From positions 1-64,000 of the forward strand of contig UQLX01000007.1 of assembly GCA_900541985.1 (NCBI GenBank): a stretch of 64,000 bases of DNA, in the 5' to 3' direction. The number at the start of each line of letters is the position of its first letter. Within the stretch, counting starts at the first letter, position 1. Shown here in pieces: positions 1 to 8,646 of this stretch. A program made the position numbers and the translations under genes. The notes under the pieces were generated by a model. The model searched no databases. It was not told the origin of the DNA and was given only the letters and a program-made list of their open reading frames with translations. The DNA comes from an uncultured Blautia sp. Its GTDB lineage: Bacteria; Bacillota; Clostridia; Lachnospirales; Lachnospiraceae.

Positions 1-54
1 TATCATTTTGGTGCAAGCGTGATTCATGGGCAGCGTAGCAATATTTTGCGCTTA

Positions 55-92
55 CAAAAAATAAGCGTACCACTATTTCTAATGATACGCTT
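55..92 (-). terminator. Rho-independent terminator after tail copy 1
   Basis: On the minus strand, arms at 83-92 and 63-72 pair over 10 bp with one mismatch, followed by a T-run (A-run at 55-61 on the plus strand). It lies just after the stop of tail copy 1. A near-identical hairpin follows tail copy 2 (8262-8295), so it belongs to the repeated tail module. Confidence 0.7.
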
Positions 93-99
93 ATGATTA

Positions 100-444
100 T
101 CAGATAACCTCAAAATGTTTCAAAGCATCTTTAATCGCTTCCACTTTCTCAGCCGTCGGATGCTTCCTCGGCTGTTTCAATTCCTCTACCGCATTAGGGG
201 CATCGTACATCGGCAAACCTAAATCCCGTTTTACCTCTGCGATATATGCGGTATGTACTTTGAAGCCATATTTCGCTTCTATGTACTCTTTAATCATTTT
301 GTAAGTAACTCGCTCCTTCGGCTTGTATGCTTCGGCTCTCTTGGCGATATTATCAATCGGCACTTTGCCCTCGCCCTCGCCAAACTCGACTTTTACGTTG
401 ATTACGCTATCAGGTTTTTTGTGGGAAAGCATTACAACCGTCTC
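100..444 (-). pseudogene. Displaced RlmD C-terminal tail module, copy 1
   Basis: About 110 codons are open from the att core and end in ..KHFEVI. The protein is homologous to the last 95 residues of the RlmD encoded at 31139-32809 (shared pattern VEF..., TY..IKEY, LKV..YI..KR, P..EKA..FG/HF) and nearly identical to tail copies 2 and 3. It has no good start codon or SD of its own. An ATG sits at 432 only because one codon in the core reads Met. It is best read as the 3' end of an rlmD displaced by integration. Whether it is ever translated is unknown. Confidence 0.8.
424..444 (-). repeat. att core, site 1
   Basis: This is the 21-bp core GGAAAGC-NN-NAC-N-ACCGTCTC (plus strand), shared with sites at 8626, 12300 and 31427. 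On the minus strand it encodes ETVV-LS of the rlmD reading frame. The flank above it (HV codons before the core) resembles rlmD, so it looks like an attB-type or attL-type site. Confidence 0.75.
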
Positions 445-545
445 AACGTGAGTATCAAATTAAAACATATCCCCACAAAAATCACGGAAATATCAGTATT
501 TTTTTGCAGTACTAATATCGATTACGCAACCCTTTTCCCACAAAT
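445..545. repeat. Cassette-end repeat, copy 1
   Basis: About 100 bp next to att site 1 aligns with 8647-8746 next to att site 2. Shared blocks include CATATCCCCACAAAA, CGGAAATA, CAGTACTAATA and CCCTTTTCCCACAAA. The part nearest the core also resembles the rlmD coding strand just upstream of its att core (GGATATGTTT on the minus strand). It probably marks the same end of two related cassettes. Confidence 0.65.
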
Positions 546-547
546 AA

Positions 548-671
548 AATGTTAAATAAAACTGCCACATATTTTTAAATTAGCAACGGTAAATCCTTTT
601 ACAAAATCTCAAATCATTTGCTTTGATAATTCTTTCAATAAGCCTATCCCAGACTCCGCCTTTTCATTACC
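548..671 (-). pseudogene. Remnant of a yhcG (DUF1016) gene
   Basis: A 124-bp stretch matches the coding sequence of the intact yhcG-like gene at about 9562-9688, for example a 17-bp identity AATGTTAAATAAAACTG at 548 and 9562. Both ends are lost. It joins the cassette-end repeat directly on one side and loses similarity near 671 on the other. A second yhcG copy therefore once sat beside att site 1 and was largely deleted or replaced by the present cassette. Confidence 0.75.
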
Positions 672-707
672 TCAAGTTAAGGAAATAATGTCCTTCAGTC
701 TAACCTT

Positions 708-1646
708 CTATAATAAACACTTGTCATTGATTTTTATTTGTCTTATTTTTTTACCATCAGTAATTTCTGGAAGTGTCATGTTATTTGAAACAGGATAAAA
801 ATACATGCGGTTTATTCTGGGATAATAAAACAAAATGCCAAAATTAGAATTTAATTTTTCAAACCAAGTAGTCAACTTTTCTACACTTATGTTTTTTCTA
901 TATTCTGTTTTTTCTTCCAGTGAGTTATCTACCAAAAGTTCGCAATAATATGTACTACCATTGAATTTCATCTTAAAATCCATATTATACTCTTCAAATA
1001 CCAGACTGTTTTCAATTCCCTTATCATTTAGATATTCTTCTGCTTTTTCGAACATTTCATCTTTAGGCAGCTTGCCAAGCTCTTGTTGCTTTAAATGTCT
1101 AAGGTTGTCTAATTGATATATCAAATCCTTCAAATCGTGTAATTCGGCATTGTATTGAAATTTCAATAGTATTTCATCAATCAGAGTATTAATCGTGTGT
1201 AAGCTGTTTTCATGATTTTCTCTTGCTTTCCTGAAACGGATTTGTGTTCTGGAATTAAGTTTAAAGGTATTAATATAAAATGTTCCTCTATCGTTTTTGG
1301 CAATATATTTATAATGATTCTCTTTTTTTCCTCCTATAATTGCAGGGTTAATCCCAGAAAAGATATCATCAGTACAAGGGTCGAGTAGTTTTGTATCCCA
1401 AATATCACTTTTCTCGTTATTACACTTTTCGCAAGAATAATATAAATTATGATATTTATGTGTGTCAGGCAAATTCAAGGACTGCGGCTTAAAATGGTCT
1501 ATTTCAAAAAAGTCCAAACCAACTATTCCTACTTCTTGTTCTTGCAATTTGCAATATGCACATTCATGAGAAAAGTCATTTCTTAAGTATTCTTTGCACT
1601 TAGGGCTTAAGTAATTTGCCCAACGTTGTTTTCTTATATATTCCAT
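708..1646 (-). CDS. HNH endonuclease-domain protein
   Basis: A 312-residue protein with an N-terminal HNH/zinc-finger nuclease core: Cys29-x2-Cys32, Asp50-His51, Asn67 and Cys72-x2-Cys75-Asn76. The rest is mostly helical and unrecognised. It is the last gene of a six-gene operon and starts 14 bp after the receiver gene, with an AGAGGA SD. HNH proteins of this form cut DNA and are common effectors in restriction and phage defence. Here it could be the cleaving partner of the upstream methyltransferase, or an effector controlled by the GHKL/receiver pair. Domain call is firm; the role is inferred. Confidence 0.8.
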   Translation of the reverse strand: MEYIRKQRWANYLSPKCKEYLRNDFSHECAYCKLQEQEVGIVGLDFFEIDHFKPQSLNLPDTHKYHNLYYSCEKCNNEKSDIWDTKLLDPCTDDIFSGINPAIIGGKKENHYKYIAKNDRGTFYINTFKLNSRTQIRFRKARENHENSLHTINTLIDEILLKFQYNAELHDLKDLIYQLDNLRHLKQQELGKLPKDEMFEKAEEYLNDKGIENSLVFEEYNMDFKMKFNGSTYYCELLVDNSLEEKTEYRKNISVEKLTTWFEKLNSNFGILFYYPRINRMYFYPVSNNMTLPEITDGKKIRQIKINDKCLL

Positions 1647-1660
1647 AATGACATCCTCTG

Positions 1661-2155
1661 TTATTTTTTTTCATCCAACTTTGAGCTAATTTCTTGTAAT
1701 AATCGAATAGTTTCGGTATCTTGTTGTTGATTGATTTCAACAGCTCTATACATCAAATTTTCTTTTCTTAAACCGCAAGCTCTCTTTATCTTTTCTGCAA
1801 CATCTTTATATCGAGAAGTAATTTCTGATTTTTGCAACTCATAGTCATAATCACCAAACTGGTCTGCAAAGTCATCAAGTTCATAGTTGGTTAAAAGAAC
1901 AGCATAGATTGTACTATCATGTTTTCGTATTTCTCTTAGCACATCTATCCCTTTATATGTGACCTGTTTCTCTAAATGAAAGTCAATAATTAAGAAATCT
2001 ACATTCTTCTCCAAAATAATATCATAATAGCTGTCAACTGTTAATGGAAGTTTATCTAGACAATCAAGTTTCAATCCTTCAAGAGCAAAAAGTCGAGTGT
2101 ATACGTCAACATTTGCAGCTTCGTCTTCAATAAACAAACCAATCAATTCATCCAT
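1661..2155 (-). CDS. Stand-alone response-regulator receiver protein
   Basis: About 164 residues, a single CheY-like receiver domain plus a short helical C-terminus and no DNA-binding output domain. The key residues are present: acidic pair Glu10-Asp11, phospho-acceptor Asp58 in FLIIDFH, Thr89 and Lys109 (numbered from the ATG at 2155). That start is chosen because AGGAG lies 9 bp upstream; the in-frame ATG at 2164 overlaps the SD. It overlaps the end of the GHKL gene in ATGAGTAA form, so the two are translationally coupled. It probably receives phosphate from that kinase and acts by protein contact, perhaps on the HNH protein. Confidence 0.8.
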   Translation of the reverse strand: MDELIGLFIEDEAANVDVYTRLFALEGLKLDCLDKLPLTVDSYYDIILEKNVDFLIIDFHLEKQVTYKGIDVLREIRKHDSTIYAVLLTNYELDDFADQFGDYDYELQKSEITSRYKDVAEKIKRACGLRKENLMYRAVEINQQQDTETIRLLQEISSKLDEKK

Positions 2156-2156
2156 C

Positions 2157-4616
2157 TTACTCATCTCCTTTTGGTAATGTTACAATAAATTTCGCTCCAA
2201 GCATAGTTTCAGAACGCTTAACAGATATATCCCCATGATATTTTTCTACAATATCTTTAACAATATTCAATCCTAATCCAATTCCGTTTTCTTTTGTAGT
2301 TTCAAAAGGTCTAAAAATCTCTTTTTCTTTTCCTTCTGGAACCCCCGTCCCCGAATCTTCAAAATAGATTATTAAATGTGAAGCACTCTGGGAAATAGTA
2401 ACAGTAATTTTACGGTTTTCTCGTCCCTTAACTTGCTCAAAAGCGTTTGTTATCATGTTGATGACAATGGACTCAAAGTCAATTTGTTTAATTTTATATT
2501 CTATCGTATCTTCACACACAAAATTCAAAGTGATATCAAAAGACTTAACTATGGTTTGATAAAAACCGCCAACTTCTTTTAATGCACTACTGAGATTAAT
2601 TTCTGAATCAATAGTTCTCTTTCGTTTGCGCAAAAAATTAACAATTAAATTACTGTATGCATATATACGGTCAAAATCTCCACTAACAATAGATACAACA
2701 TCTTTAATTTGGTTTATATCCATACCATTATCCAAATAAAGGTTAACAAGAAGCAAACTCGTTTGTATTCTGCTAACAATGTCACTTGTTTCATGTCCAA
2801 ATGATCCCGTTAGCATGCCCAATGACGCCAGATTTTTATAAAGATTCAATTCACTTTCTTGAAAATCAATTTTTGCTTGATATGCTTTTTGCGTTTCTGA
2901 ATAGTGTCTATTATAATCATTTTGGATTTTTTCAATTCCTTGCTTCTTCTTTTCAGTATGCGCAATATATGTTTCCAGAAGTTCATCAATTTTTTGAGCT
3001 GAAACTTCTTCATCATTAGAAGATAATTTCCCGATTTGTTTTACAAAATCATCTTCCTTATATAGCTCTTTTAAGTTTTCGAATTGGGAATCAATCTTCT
3101 TTTTTTCGTCCGCAAGCTTTTGAATTTCTTCCTGCTCAGCCAAATACGCCTTTCTTCTGACATCACTAATAAGATTTGTACATTTAGATAAAAAGCTGAC
3201 AAGCTGCGAGTAAGCTTCATTTTCTATAATTCCTTCTCTATTGGTCGCATCAATCAATAGAGGATTGGTCTCATCCCCAATCTTAACCACACCTATAACC
3301 TGATTATTACCCACAAGATATCCGTGTGTATCTTTTACCTTTTTCTGGTCAAGCAAGAGCCAATCATTCCCTATATCTCCGTATGGCTTAACTCTAAAAT
3401 TATCTCGATAAATCTTAATTCCACAATACGTGTCTAGAATTCTTTGAGCAAATCTAAAATTATATCCAGACTCGGCATCAGATAAATTTGCACTGTCTCT
3501 TAGGAAGAAGTATATCTCCGCTTTCAGATTTCCACATAACAAAGGCTTTTCATAGTTCTCCTCAACGATGTCATTTTTCCCTTCCTTATCACTATAAGTT
3601 ATACGTGATTTTTGAGCATTATCAAAAATCTCAGCATCAATTTTTGCATATCTTAAGTCAAGAATTTCATTGACTAATACAATATCCTCTACTTTAAATT
3701 CGGGAGCAACTAGTTCAATTTTGAATGGGTCGCTTTCGATAAAATCTGGAGCTACTAATAAGCGTAATTCTTTTTGTAGTTTGTCGATATCTCTTTGTTT
3801 CCATTCATCTCTCAAACCTTCCATGATTAAAATCATACCAGTTTGAGATTTAGATAAGTTAAATTTAATATATAACTCTTCAAGCATAGTAAATACTTCT
3901 GATTCGCTTTGTGAATCTATAGTATCCAATGAACTTGAAACATCGCCAATCAGTAATTCAATGTCTTCATATTTCTTTATTATCGGTACGACTTTATCTT
4001 CAAGCAGCCTGAGTGTTTCGTTTTTATAAAACATAGGGTATTCAAAACTTTTTGTTCCAAGTATCGATTCCACAGTATCTTTATCTTCTTGAAGAATCTT
4101 ATCAGTAACCATAAAATACTCAAGCTGATTACAAATGAATTTTGCAGCTGTAGATTCTTGATGGTCTTTTAGTATACCAATTCTTTGGGTCAATGCAGGA
4201 ATATTTATTTCCTCAAAACTATTCCAGTTAATATCTACTCTATATGGTGGTTCAAATTCTGGAAATGAGTAAATTTGAACTTTTTCTGCTAAACGTTCAA
4301 CTGAAAATCTACCAATACCTTTTTTTCCTGCCTTTTTTCTACCTTTAGGGGTATAAGGTTCAGTAATTTTATTGTTTGTACCAATTACCATCCACTTATT
4401 TTCGAAGTCCGATTGTGTCATTCCTGTACCAGTGTCAATTAGAACAATCCTGCTTTGTGGGGTATTGGGTTTATCCAAAATGATTTTCACACCATAGGCA
4501 TCCGCATCGTAAGAGTTTTTAATAAGTTCCACTAATGCTGTAACAAAATCTGTAACAAGCTCACGCCCTAATTGGCTAATATGGCGGGAATTTGTTTTAA
4601 ACTGTAGTTTTTTCAT
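2157..4616 (-). CDS. Double-GHKL ATPase / histidine kinase-like protein
   Basis: An 819-residue cytosolic protein with two GHKL ATP-binding domains. The N-terminal one (about 10-150) is Hsp90/MutL/MORC-like, with ELIKNSYDADA, DTGTGM and KGIGRFSVERLA. The C-terminal one (about 713-817) is a kinase-type HATPase, with NMITNAFEQV, DSGTGVP and GIGLGLNIV. Between them are a coiled-coil stretch (about 490-590) and a DHp-like helix with GHETSDI, where His608 is the likely phospho-site. There is no signal peptide or membrane segment, so it senses something inside the cell. The downstream gene supplies the receiver. MORC/MutL-type GHKL ATPases have been predicted in restriction-like operons; a named match to this architecture is not known to me. 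Confidence 0.8.
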   Translation of the reverse strand: MKKLQFKTNSRHISQLGRELVTDFVTALVELIKNSYDADAYGVKIILDKPNTPQSRIVLIDTGTGMTQSDFENKWMVIGTNNKITEPYTPKGRKKAGKKGIGRFSVERLAEKVQIYSFPEFEPPYRVDINWNSFEEINIPALTQRIGILKDHQESTAAKFICNQLEYFMVTDKILQEDKDTVESILGTKSFEYPMFYKNETLRLLEDKVVPIIKKYEDIELLIGDVSSSLDTIDSQSESEVFTMLEELYIKFNLSKSQTGMILIMEGLRDEWKQRDIDKLQKELRLLVAPDFIESDPFKIELVAPEFKVEDIVLVNEILDLRYAKIDAEIFDNAQKSRITYSDKEGKNDIVEENYEKPLLCGNLKAEIYFFLRDSANLSDAESGYNFRFAQRILDTYCGIKIYRDNFRVKPYGDIGNDWLLLDQKKVKDTHGYLVGNNQVIGVVKIGDETNPLLIDATNREGIIENEAYSQLVSFLSKCTNLISDVRRKAYLAEQEEIQKLADEKKKIDSQFENLKELYKEDDFVKQIGKLSSNDEEVSAQKIDELLETYIAHTEKKKQGIEKIQNDYNRHYSETQKAYQAKIDFQESELNLYKNLASLGMLTGSFGHETSDIVSRIQTSLLLVNLYLDNGMDINQIKDVVSIVSGDFDRIYAYSNLIVNFLRKRKRTIDSEINLSSALKEVGGFYQTIVKSFDITLNFVCEDTIEYKIKQIDFESIVINMITNAFEQVKGRENRKITVTISQSASHLIIYFEDSGTGVPEGKEKEIFRPFETTKENGIGLGLNIVKDIVEKYHGDISVKRSETMLGAKFIVTLPKGDE

Positions 4617-4628
4617 AAATGCCTCACC

Positions 4629-6539
4629 TCAATAATCTAGAATCATATTTATTTCATTAACGGATAAATCATATGCTTCGCATACAAGCCTATCCAATTC
4701 TTCTTGATGTTCTCTTAACTCTGACAAATATTTTGATACAAATGCCGAAATATCTTTTACATTATTTTTAGAAAATGGCAGTAGATTCAATTCGTTTGCC
4801 GATACTTGCGTATTACCGCTTTTACTTATAAAAACATAATTTATTAGTTTTGAGTTAAGTAATCCCAAATAATAATACATTATTTCATCCGTTAAAATTT
4901 CTTCTTTTCCAGAGTTGCAACATAAGAAATTTACGTGATTTTCTAAAAAGTAACTATCATAATTTTCCAAAAAATCATCAGATATTAGACATGCTTTTAA
5001 TCGTATGTCTTTTTCAAAGTTAGTTGTCCGTTGTACCAATAATCTCTTACCCGATAAAACATAAGGACGAGTTTTATCAGTTATTCTCGCAAATGCCTTT
5101 CGTTCATCGTTAGCCCAAGAGGTAATGAATTGGAAATTTACAGGCTGAACATCTCCACCATACACAATTGGTATAGCTTTATCAGATGAATCGGCGAGTG
5201 ATTCTTTATGTTGATTCCATACAAATAAACCATTAGAGAATTTCACTAATGAGTCATTGACAGATAGCGTTGTGCCATTCTTATAGACTTTTTCCAATAC
5301 ATCGTACATTTCAGATTTTTTGTTAATAATAAACATGTAGTTATTATCTTTACCCATCATTAATTTTGAACGAGATATTGAAAATTCAGATAACACATTC
5401 TGATTGCCATTGATAAATTGTATTCTAGTTTTAGTGTTACATACAGGTTTGTTTTGCAAACAAATTATAAAAACTGCTTGTTCTGCTCTGTCAAATATGT
5501 TTTGTCTCGAATCAATGTGTAATATTGATTTAATTCTCAACTCTTTCATTTCCTCACGAAGATTCTTAAAGTAGAGCCCAGAACGAATAGATTGAGGTAC
5601 AATAAAACTCATTGTTCCATTGGTACGCAAATGAGATATTCCCCAATGCATAAACAGAGAATATATATTTGGCTGACCATATATTATGGCATCATACCCA
5701 TCTATATCCTTTAATGCTTTGGAATCTAATTTAAAATAGGGGGGATTGCCAAGTATAATTGAAAATTCTTTTTCCTCTTTATCTACAATTGTATTTTTCC
5801 ATTTTATATTATTTAGTGCTGGAATACCAAGCAAAAGATTGTTTTTATGCACGCTATCAGGTGCTATCTCCAACAATGTATTTAAAACACTTATCTTCGT
5901 TGCAATAACCGAAAAAGGATTTACATCGTAGGCAAACATGTTGTTTTCAACAAACTTAATTAATTCATCAAACGAAAGAAAAGCACTCATCTGCTTAACA
6001 GTCTCTACAACAAAAACACCAGTTCCACAGGCAGGATCCACCACTAAATCTCGTTCGGATAGATCTTTTAACTCATTTCTAACTTCAAACACCATTTTTT
6101 TTGCTATTCCTGTGGGAGTATAAAACTGTCCTAATTTTTTCTTAACATTTTTATCAATAAATTTGTCATGCTCATTTATTAATTCGTATATTTCCTTTTC
6201 TGTGGGTATGTTACAATCATTTAATTGTAAAAACATACTATTATCTTTTATTTTAAACCATGAAAATAATTTATCGGTATCAAGAATATTTAGTATATGC
6301 ATATATTCATGCGAACAGCTCATACTATATGCCAAAAAGTATGTAATAACATGAATAAATGCTATTTCGAATCCTATTGTTTCTTTCAAAAGTTTATTAT
6401 CAGAATCAAGAATAGTGTTTTTACTGGAGTAATTCATTTTTCCATAGTATGTCTTTTCAAAAGATTGCGTAAGATTACTTACAACATCATCCGAAATTGA
6501 TAAAATAATATCTTTTATTATTGGCTGCATTAGTATCAT
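4629..6539 (-). CDS. N6-adenine DNA methyltransferase (Eco57I/type IIG-like, no nuclease domain)
   Basis: A 636-residue protein. The LGQFYTPTGIA lead-in (about 136-146) precedes SAM motif I DPACGTGVF (168-176) and catalytic motif IV NPPYF (265-269), the order of gamma-type N6-adenine methylases. The C-terminal third looks like a target-recognition region. No nuclease motif is visible, unlike fused type IIG enzymes. The ATG overlaps the abiEii stop (ATGA), and the next gene starts 12 bp on. It may protect host DNA against the HNH protein, or act alone as an orphan methylase. Confidence 0.85.
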   Translation of the reverse strand: MILMQPIIKDIILSISDDVVSNLTQSFEKTYYGKMNYSSKNTILDSDNKLLKETIGFEIAFIHVITYFLAYSMSCSHEYMHILNILDTDKLFSWFKIKDNSMFLQLNDCNIPTEKEIYELINEHDKFIDKNVKKKLGQFYTPTGIAKKMVFEVRNELKDLSERDLVVDPACGTGVFVVETVKQMSAFLSFDELIKFVENNMFAYDVNPFSVIATKISVLNTLLEIAPDSVHKNNLLLGIPALNNIKWKNTIVDKEEKEFSIILGNPPYFKLDSKALKDIDGYDAIIYGQPNIYSLFMHWGISHLRTNGTMSFIVPQSIRSGLYFKNLREEMKELRIKSILHIDSRQNIFDRAEQAVFIICLQNKPVCNTKTRIQFINGNQNVLSEFSISRSKLMMGKDNNYMFIINKKSEMYDVLEKVYKNGTTLSVNDSLVKFSNGLFVWNQHKESLADSSDKAIPIVYGGDVQPVNFQFITSWANDERKAFARITDKTRPYVLSGKRLLVQRTTNFEKDIRLKACLISDDFLENYDSYFLENHVNFLCCNSGKEEILTDEIMYYYLGLLNSKLINYVFISKSGNTQVSANELNLLPFSKNNVKDISAFVSKYLSELREHQEELDRLVCEAYDLSVNEINMILDY

Positions 6540-7453
6540 TTACCTTTCGTTAGGTTGGTTATCCACATATTATGGCGGCTTTTCCAAGAATCAAGCCACT
6601 CTTCTTCATTCACTATCGCTTTAAATACAGGCTCAAGGAATGTCTGTATTTCCGTTATCACAACAGAAAACTCAAGCGTATTATCTTTGATGTTCTTCAA
6701 AAAATATTTCCAACGCTTTTGCATATCCTCATCTTCGGCAAGTGCGACAACACGCTTAAAACTATTTCGGTCGTAGGGAGTGCCACGTCGCTGCAAGGTC
6801 TCAAATACAGCGGATTGTAATTTTGCTCCCTCAAAATCGAATGTTCTTGAAAGATAATAAATATCGTAAAAATCTTTCATTCTGCCCGTCAGCTCAAAGC
6901 GTTGCAGAATGGCATCAAACTTTTCAGCTATGGTACTTTCAAGGGAATAGGTTTTGATTACAGGAGCTTCAAAGTCTGGAAGCTGCGTATTGATTTTACG
7001 CTGTTCTGCCTTTGGTACGATAACATCTCCTACACCTATATCGACATTGAATGGTACTCGCACATTCTTTATCCGTCCGATAATCTGTGTGCTGATGCCG
7101 TGATACTTTCTCTGCGGAGAAATCTCCTCAAAGCCCTTTGCAGTCATATCAATATAATCGTTGCCTGTCGGTGTATCAATTATTTTGCAAATCAAATCCT
7201 TAACATTGTTTATTGAATTTGAATATCCACGGAGCAGAAAATCAACATCAATGGTGGCTCGGCTTTCAAAGTTTGTAAGAGTGTAGATAAACAAACCGCC
7301 TTTTAGTACCAGAAAATCATCATATCCAGATTTCGAAAGTTTTCTTAAAAATTCTTCCTGCATAAAAAGCTGTAGACACTGCTGATAACTGATGCCAGAA
7401 TCCTTTGCTTTATTTCTGAGCTTTGCCAGAACGGACGCCGCTATATCTGCCAT
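6536..7453 (-). CDS. abiEii: AbiEii-type nucleotidyltransferase toxin
   Basis: About 305 residues from the ATG at 7453, which overlaps the abiEi stop (TAATG); an in-frame GTG at 7462 is possible. Nucleotidyltransferase signatures are present: LKGGLFIY, the metal-binding TIDVDFLLRG (DxD) and the later KDFYDIYYL. AbiEii is the toxin of the type IV AbiE system, in which it modifies RNA 3' ends, and the AbiEi partner represses the operon. It is coupled to abiEi upstream and to the methyltransferase downstream, so the toxin pair may stabilise the whole cassette. Confidence 0.88.
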   Translation of the reverse strand: MADIAASVLAKLRNKAKDSGISYQQCLQLFMQEEFLRKLSKSGYDDFLVLKGGLFIYTLTNFESRATIDVDFLLRGYSNSINNVKDLICKIIDTPTGNDYIDMTAKGFEEISPQRKYHGISTQIIGRIKNVRVPFNVDIGVGDVIVPKAEQRKINTQLPDFEAPVIKTYSLESTIAEKFDAILQRFELTGRMKDFYDIYYLSRTFDFEGAKLQSAVFETLQRRGTPYDRNSFKRVVALAEDEDMQKRWKYFLKNIKDNTLEFSVVITEIQTFLEPVFKAIVNEEEWLDSWKSRHNMWITNLTKGK

Positions 7454-8061
7454 TACAACCACACTCCAATCAATTCTTTTACACGCTTTTGCACACGCAA
7501 AATTTTCGCATATTCCATAAGATTCGGTATATTCTTTTTCGGGTCTTTTACATAGCCCTGCACTGCTTTATTAAAAATCTCCTTATCCATCTTGTTCATA
7601 TTTCGCAGCACATCGCAAATAGTACGGTCACGGTCATAAATGCGGACTTTATGGAAATCAATTTCACCTTCAGTTTCGCCCAGCGTAACCAACTCTGACT
7701 CTACACGATATGCCTTTATAAACGGATAATCAATTTTTGTTCGCCTCTTAGAGACATTTTTATCTATTGCAAAACTCCATTCAGCAGGATTTCTGTCACT
7801 GTATCCATAATAGAATAGGGCGGTCTCCATACAAAGCACTGCATCGGGAAACAAGCCATTGATAATAACAACTTCACTTTCTCCATAATCTTGAGTCCAG
7901 TGATAGTAACCTCGCCTGACTCTTTCAATCATTCCTTCGTCTAAAAGTTGTTTTATATCTGCATAGTATAACTTTGAAGCTGTAAGTTCAGCGGTAGTCA
8001 TAATATAATTATGACTGCTAAACAACATTCTCAAAGTCTCAATATCTTTTTTCTGAAGCAT
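7453..8061 (-). CDS. abiEi: AbiEi-type antitoxin / transcriptional regulator
   Basis: A 202-residue protein with an N-terminal winged helix (about 1-55, ..MTTAELTASKLYYADIKQLLDEGMIERVRRGYY) and a C-terminal AbiEi domain. It is the first gene of the cassette A operon, with SD GAGGTGAAGAT before the ATG. In this family the antitoxin binds inverted repeats at its own promoter and counteracts AbiEii. A good promoter and a palindrome sit upstream (8118-8168). Confidence 0.88.
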   Translation of the reverse strand: MLQKKDIETLRMLFSSHNYIMTTAELTASKLYYADIKQLLDEGMIERVRRGYYHWTQDYGESEVVIINGLFPDAVLCMETALFYYGYSDRNPAEWSFAIDKNVSKRRTKIDYPFIKAYRVESELVTLGETEGEIDFHKVRIYDRDRTICDVLRNMNKMDKEIFNKAVQGYVKDPKKNIPNLMEYAKILRVQKRVKELIGVWL

Positions 8062-8117
8062 ATCTTCACCTCTACTTAATCGCCCTTAATCAAACTAATA
8101 ATTGGTCATTTTACTAT

Positions 8118-8168
8118 ATTGTATTCGATTTTTCTCTTTAAGTCAATAATAGAAAAGTGAACACTTTT
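8118..8168 (-). promoter_or_regulatory. Promoter and candidate AbiEi operator
   Basis: On the minus strand, TTGACT (8141-8146) and TACAAT (8118-8123) are 17 bp apart, an almost ideal vegetative promoter for the six-gene operon. A perfect inverted repeat AAAAGTG-AA-CACTTTT (8153-8168) lies just upstream of the -35 box and is a plausible antitoxin binding site. Confidence 0.75.
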
Positions 8169-8261
8169 AATCATATCAATTAGGCAGTTTAGTATGAAAT
8201 CTGCCCTCCGCTTTTTTTATCAGATAAAATATTGGTCAGCGAAAAGATAAATATGTAAATA

Positions 8262-8295
8262 AATAAGCGTACCACTATTTTTAATGATATGCTCA
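8262..8295 (-). terminator. Terminator-like hairpin after tail copy 2
   Basis: Homologous to the hairpin after tail copy 1: arms around 8265-8273 and 8283-8292, followed by a T-rich stretch on the minus strand. The stem is slightly decayed. It marks the original 3' end of the rlmD-type tail. Confidence 0.55.
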
Positions 8296-8301
8296 CCATT
8301 A

Positions 8302-8646
8302 TTAAATCACTTCAAAATGCTTCAACGCATCCTTTATCGCTTCCACTTTCTCTGCTGTCGGATGCTTCCTTGGCTGTTTCAATTCTTCTACCGCATTAGG
8401 AGCATCATACATCGGCAAGCCTAAATCTCTCTTTACCTCTGCGATATATGCGGTATGTACTTTGAAGCCGTATTTGGCTTCTATGTACTCCTTTATCATT
8501 TTGTAGGTCACTCGCTCTTTGGGCTTGTAGCTTTCCGCTCTTTTAGCAATATTATCAAGCGGAACTTTTCCCTCACCCTCGCCAAACTCAACTTTTACGT
8601 TGATATGTCCGTCTGGCTTTTTGTGGGAAAGCAGTACAACCGTCTC
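8302..8646 (-). pseudogene. Displaced RlmD C-terminal tail module, copy 2
   Basis: A 115-codon open frame from a GTG at 8649, reading VETVVLLSHKKPDG and ending KHFEVI. It is homologous to the RlmD C-terminus and over 230 bp (8408-8637) is identical by eye to tail copy 3 (12082-12311). The distal 100 bp differ at several positions. An in-frame TGA lies 7 codons before the GTG, and there is no SD, so it is probably an untranslated remnant or a spare landing module. Confidence 0.8.
8626..8646 (-). repeat. att core, site 2
   Basis: Same 21-bp core as sites 1, 3 and 4. Its upper flank reads, on the minus strand and in the rlmD frame, DMF..GTHVETVV with one stop. This resembles the rlmD sequence VDMFPMTVHVETVV, so the site keeps an rlmD-like (attB-like) arm. 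Confidence 0.78.
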
